A stretch of 64,000 bases of DNA. Origin: Chionis minor. Taxonomy: Eukaryota; Chordata; Aves; Charadriiformes; Chionididae. A program made the translations under genes and the position numbers. How positions within the stretch are numbered: position 1 is the stretch's first letter; each line of letters begins with the position of its first letter. The notes beneath the pieces were generated by a model. That model was given only the letters and a program-made list of their open reading frames with translations, did no database searches and was not told where the DNA came from. The DNA is taken from assembly GCA_013398295.1 (NCBI GenBank), contig VZSF01009849.1:558280-622279 (forward strand), in the 5' to 3' direction. Of the stretch, positions 42,701-51,700 are shown one piece after another.

Positions 42701-45700
42701 GTAAATGACTGCAAATGAGGAAACAATAAGAGAAGTAATGATATTGAAAAATGTGTCAATACATATATTTATTTTATTCTTCACTCTTATTAATGTGTTT
42801 TGATAGTCTGTGATACAGCATATCTTCTCTGCTAGTTTTGTTCGCTTTTAAGTTAGGTGAGTACAGCATTCAGACATTGCCCACTGTGTTTATGGGATTT
42901 CACTGCTGGTAAAGTCCCAGGTGCTCTCTCCGTTTCACAGTGTGCAAGTCACTGTTGTGGTTAGTATGACACCGCTGTCTAGAATGGAGTCGTTCGTAAT
43001 CAGAAAAAGCCCTCACACTTAAGTTCCACTGTGGTAATACAGCTTTGGTTTTCTCCTCGGTGATCTTTCGTTTTGTTTTTTAACTGGGTGAATTGGATGC
43101 TTGTGAAAATGAGAGACTAGTGTCACTGGCTGGAGCAAGGTACTTCACAAACATTACATGTGCAGCTCTGCCAATGCACCTCTATCCTTTTTTTTTTTTT
43201 CCTGGGTTTTTTGTATTTATTTATATTCTTTTTAATTTAGTGCTGGTGAAAGGTGCTGGATTGACAACACTGGAGGCTGAAGCCCTCTATTTATCCACAG
43301 AACAGATACAGCATGGGCGGCAGCCGTGCAAGCTTCCCCACGCTGCCCCCACCAATGTGCCTCATCTCTGTCCTGGAGGGACCACCTCTAGAGGTGAGAG
43401 GATAGTTCAGTCACCATGACCCATCCGATCCTTGGCCTTTCTGCTGAGACTGCCAACAAAGCTACGATAGTCACGATGCTGCAGTTAACCACTTCTCAGA
43501 TGGGAAGTATATGAAGGCCAACAATTCATTTTGGACAGGCCACCTAAATTTATCAACTCTTGGCAAATGCTAAGATTTGTCACCCATGGCTTTAACCTGA
43601 GTGTGGTTATCTACGATTTCTGGGGTTTTGTCAGATGCTTAAATGCTTCTCTCATTGATTTAAACATTAATATACAGGTGAAAAACCACTATCTAGCCTG
43701 TTATCCAGATACTTACACCACCTTCTCTGTTTAACTGCAGAGTCCTTTCTGGAGCGCAGCTACTAGCGCTGTTCTGAGGAGATGGGCATCTTTATAATAC
43801 AGATTAGTTCCATTAGTGACCAAAGGAAGCCATGGCCATTTGTATTATGAATCCAGCAGGAATTTAGATCTTATTTCTAATTCTCCACTTCCAAAAAATG
43901 TCCCTTTCATTAATGTTTAAAACAGCAACACAAGCAAATTATTTGGCTCGTCCAAAGAAAATAATAAAATCATTAATCCAACATTTTGTTCAAAGGATAG
44001 TCATCAAGACAGTCGATTAACGATTTGATCATATCACCAAACAGCAGATTAAAGCAGCAAACCTTACGCTAGGTATAATATACACAAGCTAGGGCAAAAG
44101 TCTTAAATAGAACTGTAATCAGAATACAATAACAATTTTCTAATTCTGTTGCTAAAAGTAAAGATATTATTATTTTTTACCTTTTCATTTTCACCTGGCT
44201 TGACCCCTGTGTAGGTTCTTCCTTATCAAGAAAGCAACACTGTTGTATGAAGGATCAATAAGAAATTCAGAGTTTGTTTTGGCTTCATTTGAGATGACTC
44301 ATGAGGCATTGCTCTAACCTTACTGGAGTTTAAACATTATGTAAGCTGATGTTCTTTAAGCTGAAATTGTAATGCAAAAAGGCCTGGAAAGAGCTAGGAG
44401 TGGGTTAGGGTTTTTTAAGTAATTTCATTTACAGTATGTTTGGAACTCCTCCGATGCACTCAAAAAGCAATTCCCACTTGACACTTGATGACTCACCTCC
44501 TAAGGCACCCCTGCTGCTTCTGCAACACAGCCCCCTTTTGAAAGTGTACAGAATGAGTCCCGGTGTCTTAACACTTTGCAAGAACCCGTATCTTACAGTA
44601 AAAACTTTCTTCTTAAAGCAAAAAAAGTTACAATTTGTAACATAACATTAATGAAAATGATGAATCAGGAGATAAGATTCACTGAGTTTGGAATTTAACT
44701 ACATAAATTTTCAGTTTAATTCCTTAAAACTAGTACTTGTCACAAGTGGATTAACATTTTCATAATTAAAAAATAAAAACTACCTCTAGCTTCAGCATAG
44801 GTTTTCCTTTCTCATTAACAGTATGTACAGTGCTGCACATATCAAGTGTACCAAGCTAAATGGAATAAGCTGATACATGCTGAAGCATTTTATATGGCTA
44901 CTGGCTGCTCTAGAAGCTTTTAAAAGCTTTTTTTGACTTTTTTTAAGATTTTTGCCAGTCCCTGAAAGGAGCCATGGTGATTGTGCTCTCTACCTGTCCA
45001 AAGAAGCAGGCTTGATTATTAATAAAAAGTTCAGTTATAGCCACTCCTCTTGTAGCCCACAATTCAGAGGTATTGGTACTTAATTTTGTTTGCAGACTGG
45101 ATAGTTGGCATAATCTGTTGCAATCCTTATAAGCTAGAGTTATTTACAGATTTAGTGTACCAAACAGCTGAGCTGTTTTGTAAACTAGACTCTGCCACCA
45201 TATTTAGCATGTGGGATTTTTCCGGTCATGCAATGCAAGGTCTGTGGAAACTATAATCCCATATAAAGCGATGGCACATAGAGGTGGTTTGCATCTTGGA
45301 TACAAAAGAACAAGGATGACAAGATAAATAAAAGGGAAAAGTTTACAGTGTAGGTTGTGCTGGGACATAGTTCTGGGCACACCTAAAAGTTCAGCATCCT
45401 TCCATTTATCATGCAGAAACAGGACTATCTGTGATGTGCGAGTAAAAGAGACTCAGCATAAAGCGTTAACACTGTGCTTTCCAAGCTGATGTTGTATATA
45501 AGAGCAAATGATGTTGTCTAATTATGTTTCTGTTTTATGTCTGGGGAGAAAATGAGTTCGGAACTAGAATGCAGATACTCTGCAGCTGTTCATGCCGGGG
45601 TGGGGGTGTAGCTTGATCTGGGATCTGCCACCCCTGATGGAATTGTTGCAATTGTAGGACCTTATCCTGCATTCTGCTGGACACATTGTTCCTTCCACTG

Positions 45701-48700
45701 TGTGCTGAATATCAGTCCCAAAAACTGCATGTTTGCTTTTGCTGGGGTAAAAGCTGCATTAACCAGCACCAATGCCTTTGCTTATACGTTGGAGTGCTGT
45801 TCAGGTAATGTCTGTGGTCGTGGAAAGTTTGCAAAAGGGGGCATGTCTTCCCCAAAAGCCGGCATGGCTCTGTAATGCGCTGTGTGCTGCCATCTGTTAA
45901 GTGCGTGTTTGTGACGCAATGAAATAATCAGTGCAAACTAAAGCTCGCTCCAGCAGCTTCAGAACATCAATTCCTGCCTAATACTGTGCATCCCAAGGGA
46001 TGCGTGTATCGGTAGTATCAGGCTTTAGGAAGTCACTAATGGGAATGATTCTTTTGGCGAATCTGTTGTCAGCTGTTGCGTATCAGAAGGCGTACTGTTA
46101 CGTGGCACTCATCTTGAAGGACATGAGTCCCAAATAATTCCACACGCCAGAGAGCTGTTTACATGAAATACCCCAATGTCCTAAATGACAACTACACAGA
46201 TAACTAATAGTCAAGCATATTCCTACTATGGAACTCTAAGCATTGCTAAACAGCCTGTTGTCATAAAATGGCTCAGTATACCAGCAAGCTCCGTAGTAAA
46301 TCATACATTACCCAGCGGCATTATAAGCAAAGTGCCACCCACATTTACAGAAAATTGTTTATTATTGGGTTTTGTTTTGCTTTAATAGAGAGGAAGCTAA
46401 CCAAGGTATCGCCAACTAAGTGGCAACACCTCAGGCTATCTCTGCCAGACCTGAGGAACGAAGTAGCTTCCTCTAGCTCCTGCTTTAACTGAATGGTGTA
46501 TCTCAAGCTTTTATCCTTTCCTTCTATATTCAGTCCTAAAATGCACAATTTTATGGCATTTCTGTAACTCTTAAAATACTTTACGGGGCAAGGGAGCATT
46601 AGGTGCTGTACAGCCCAGCTGCAGCTGATTGCACACAGATGCCCACTTTTTTGTTTGTTTGTTTCAAGAGGAAGCACCTCCCAACATACAGCTAGGGACT
46701 CATACATCTTACACACCTTACATGGTATGTCCTTAATTGTATATAACGAGCCAGTTCTTATTTCATCCTTGTGCTATGCACCCCACCAACAGTTAGCTGC
46801 TTAATGGGCTCCGCACCGTGTTTTCTCGAGTCCTGTAAGATCATCCGTCTGAACAAATTGCAAAGGAGGAGTGGCTCTCTGGGCATGCGGAGACATGGCT
46901 GTTGTTTGTCACGTGTACGTGATTATTCTCACTTGTTTACAGGCTCTCCCTCTCTACCAGATAAGTACCGCCACTCTCGGGAGATGATGATGTTGCTGCC
47001 AGCCCATCGGGACCGACCTAGCAGTGCCATGTATCCCGCAGCGATCATGGAAAATGGACAGGTAGCAGACGTAATTTATTTTATGTCAGTTCAGCCACCT
47101 GAAACTGTGACTTTGTTTACTATTTTTGACCACTTTAAAGCTTCTCTTTTTATTTTTGGAAAGCACAACTTGGGATGATTTTCAGAGGCAAAATAGAACT
47201 TTTCATTTTGATCCTCCCCTAGAGCCACCCACCCACTTTGACAGTCAAGTGATACAAATTGCAATGACTGTTAAAACTGCAGACATGCATTCTTCTTACT
47301 TCCCAGCTTTATTCTATGAGCCCTGGTCCACAGCAAGCAGTCATACCATTTTATTTACTCATTTTTCTAGAACCACGGCCATCCTGCAGTCTAGCCTCAA
47401 AGTTGACTCTAAATAGTGGTGATTTCCAGAGGTACCAAAAATGATGAGAGGCTGAAATAATATACTAATACAGGGTATCCAAGCAATCTGTGCCCTTATC
47501 TTCTGCTTTCTCTGGGCAAACTGAAAAATTCGGGATGTGCCTAAGCATTATAATCTGGCCCTGGCATGCACTTTTGGAGGGAAGCTCCTGGTCATGCCCA
47601 CTTACCACACTTCACACCCAAGAACTATCTCACACCATGCAAACTCCATTCTTTCAAATGAAACCAAAGCCAAAGGTAAGCTCCAGAAGGGCACGTGATT
47701 CATTCAAGCCGATACTGGGCACAAGACCAGGCTAGAGCTAGTTTGAAATAACTCCTCCAGAGAACACAAGCAGCATGAATTGTGGGTCCTCAGCACTGTT
47801 ACACTCTAGACACCCGCTAGTATTGCACTGCAGTACTTGAGCTAACATTGACATAGCCTAAGGTTCCCATGATTTTTTTAGCTAAAAAAAAATTTGCTTA
47901 AAAAAGGCCAATAGAAAACCTCAGGGTTCTGCACCACCTGTTCTCTCAGGTTTGCTGGGGGGGGGGGGGGGGGGNTAACTTTTCTTCTCCCTTAGCCTCC
48001 AAACTTCCAGCGCGCCTTCATCCAGCAAATGATTGGACCATGCAAACCTTGCAGTGATCCCAACCTGTCTGTGGCTGAGAAAGGTACTCTCTTACCTAGT
48101 TAGCATGCATGCTTTCGAAAATATTATTACTCTGGTCATGCTACAGCAAGTAACGAATGGGCTTCCACATTTCCTGGCAGAGTGCATTCTCTCACACTTT
48201 TTTAATTAACAATTTAATTAACTGGGCCATCTGCCAACCTATAGTCATTTCAGATCATTCACAGAAGAGTGGAGTTGCACAAACCTCTTTACTTTAGAAA
48301 GCCTTCTGAGCTTAGCATTTTGTTATTGAAACAAATCCTGCAGCCTTTATCAAGCAAAACTTCTAAAACAGCAAATGAGAAGTTGAAGATTTGGACCGTC
48401 TTTTTAAACCATGGGATATACTGCTTTTTTTTTTTTAATATGCATTTGTTGTTCAAAATATTAACATTTCTTGTAATCCCTCTCTATTTAAGTTTAGCAT
48501 TAGTAATGTATGCTTTCTTTAACACACTGCTTTGAAAAAGATAGGCAGAGCCCCTGCAGGAAAAAAACATTGAAAGGAAGGAGTTTGTTTGGTGTAACGG
48601 AAAAGGAGGAGCTTGCAAAAGGGGTGCCATGGACAAAGCGATGGGCTCAAAAAATGATGTGAAAGGCAGCATTCTGAAAAAGCAGAAGTGGGCAAAATTT

Positions 48701-51700
48701 GTGAGACAAAATCTGAGACAAGGAGGCTGCCTAAGCAAGCAAGTGGTGTGTATGGCATGGAAAAATGGTACCTTAAAAGATTTTTAAGGCCAGGAAAGAC
48801 CATGGCAACTCTCTAGTCTGACCTATATAATACATTCCATTAGACGTGTATCAGTATTTTTGTATCAGTACTAAATCATATCTTTAAAAAAAAAAAACCA
48901 AATTTTAGTTTAGAATTTCTAAAAAAAAATCAAAATACAGTATGTCAGCAACATGACAGCCTTATAGAGCAGTCCAGATGAAACCAAAAGCCAACGTACA
49001 GTTCTGAATACATGGCAGAATGAAGACTTGGTGACAACAGTGAGTTAAGACTACGGGTGAGGGATTAAGAGCTCTATCTTAGCTTGCACTGAACATACCA
49101 CAGAGGTGGTGAGATCTTTATACCAGACAGGAGGAAGATCTAGAAGAGGAAGGTAAATAAATATTTATTACCTGTCTAGGAAAAATACTTGAATTTGTAT
49201 TTGTGGGCAATACTGTGCATACTGTATACTACTGTGCTGTAGTATATAGTGCAAAGAGAGGGGGATCAAAGACAGAATCCCCTCCAGGGACCCAAAGGAG
49301 CCATGAAAGACACAGATGATGTTCAGTAATTGTTCTCAGGGGATGGTGTGATGGAAATCCCAGCTCTTCAGCCAGGTTGGTAGCATAAATGCAGTTACAG
49401 GCGTTTTTTGCAGCCCTTGAACCCTCATCATTTTTTTCTAAGTCAGGATGCCATGTGCCTTGGTTTTTGTTAACAGTCATGCCCCCCCAAATTTACCCAC
49501 CCCCTTCCTTGCCATGTCAGAAGCTCTGCTCAGTAATTCTCATTGACAGCAGGGTGAGGGAGTCCCCCAGGGCAGAATGGTTCAAATGCAGCTTCTGTGC
49601 TAATTGAACTCGGCCACCCAGCCACTGAACACTGTTCTTGAGAGAGAGATGGTCTAGGACAGAGCACTAAGAGTTCCCTGGGTAGGTTCCTCCCTAAAGC
49701 ACTTTGGATAAAACACTGGGTTTAACAGGCAGCAGCCACTCTCAAAAATCATCTGACCTCAGGATGTTTTCCAGCACTCCTAAATACTCAAAAGGCTGTG
49801 AATGAGGGGACACTGAGAAAGCGTAAATGAATTACGTACGGGGTACCATGTTCTCTTCTTCACATTCTTCTACTGCATCCTGGTGTTTAAAAAAAGAAAA
49901 AAAAAACCCAACACACAAACAAAAAAACCCCCACAACCCAGCTAACACACCAATCAGGCCAAGCAAATCAGGTTTCATGGAGTTTTTCACTTGATGCTGG
50001 TATACTGCAGGAGAGACAAGCGTGGCTGGTATTGTTAGGTATCTTGTCCCTCTATTTTAGCCTTTTGACACCAACTGCAATAGTGCAAATTAGAGCAGTC
50101 TGGTATGTGTACAGTGTGAGCAGCGGTGCTCAGAAAATTCATCTGAAGCCATACTGTTCATCTGAAGGTCATCCTCCCCCTCTGCTCTGCCCTGGTGAGG
50201 CTGCTCTGGAGTACTGTGTCCAGTTCTGGGCTCCCCAGTTCAAGAAAGGCAAGGAACTGCTGGAGAGAGTCCACTGGAGGGCTACAAAGATGCTCAAGGG
50301 ACTGGAGCATCTCTCTGGTGAGGAAAGGCTGAGAGACATGGGTCTGTTTAAGCTAGAGAAGAGAAGCCTGAGAGAGGATCTCATCATCACTTAAAATATC
50401 TAAAGGGAGGGTGTCAAGAGGATGGGGCCAGATTCTTTTCAGTGGTGCCCAGTGGTAGGACAAAAGGTAACGGGCACAAACTTGTACATGGGAGGTTCCA
50501 TCTGAACTTGAGGAGGACCTTCTTTGAGGGTGGCAGTCTGACCGGAGAGGTGGTGGAGTCTCCGGAGACATTTCAAACCTGCCTGGACACCATCCTGTGC
50601 AACCTGCTCTGGGTGACCCTGCTCTGGCAGGGGGGTTGGACTAAATGATCTCCAGAGGTCCCTTCCAACCCTGGTGATTCTGTGATTACCTTTGTTGAGA
50701 CGTATCCCTTGGTTTGAACTTGTTGTCCGTCAACATTCTTTGTATGCCTTTCTCAGTTTGAGGGTGCCTCTTTAAAAAGAACATGTATATTTTTATGGGT
50801 TTTGCTCTTAGGAAGCTGTTGCTTTGTGATCTTTTTTACTTTAAGGAATTTGAGATCTTGGGGAGCCTGTGTTCATGCTAACTCATGAACTAAGTAAGGA
50901 GGAAAAAAAAAAACCCCAAGAAATCTCTCAAAGCCATTTTAGAAAAGAAATACACCAAAAATGGCTGCAGGCATTTTAATTAAGGAGAAATCTTCAGATG
51001 TCACACTCCATGTTTATTTCTCCAGGCTTCCATTTTTCCAAACTGAAGGTGGAAAAAGTTATTTTTGTCTGTTTTCTTTGGTAGGCTCACTGAATTACTT
51101 TGTTTTCCTTTTTTCTTTTCTTTGTTAATCTGAAGAAATTGCTGATTTGTTTTTAAATAAACACACACTTACTGCACGTCTGTCTTCTGAGAATGAATCA
51201 GGTCTTGCAGTCTGTTTGGAAGAAAAGGTGCTTTTTAGTAATGTTTAAGGTTGCCAGACTTCTCAAGATCTTGAAAAATACTCTTGTTAGAAAGAAGCAG
51301 CTTTTATTTCTATGAAAAACTGAAGTCACGAAGATCATACTCTGTCCTTCCTGATCAGCAAAGACTTCATCTCTTCAGATGACTTTATAATACACGAGTC
51401 CAAACTGCTGCATCAAAACTTATCAACTCTGTAGCTTAGTAAATTGGGGCTTCAAAGTCATGACTTCTTTTGTAAGACTGAGGTATAATTTCCCTTATAG
51501 CCTTTATTCGGTCTTCACTTAGCCAGGGTAGTGCAGCAACAGGCCTTCCTCTGTTTCACAAGGGTTCTGCCACACGGTCCCTTCTGCTCTGTCATCACTG
51601 ACCACCAAGCACAACAGTTCACAACCGAGCTCTAGCTGCCATTCCATCAGTGAGACTTCATTTTTACTTACCCACTGGTTTGCAAAAAAAAAAGAAAAGG

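Noticed and set aside
46771..46942. Open frame continuing upstream of DOCK3 exon 27
   Set aside because: The acceptor ttgtttacag and homology start at 46943. The upstream peptide is not like DOCK3 and begins at an arbitrary ATG.
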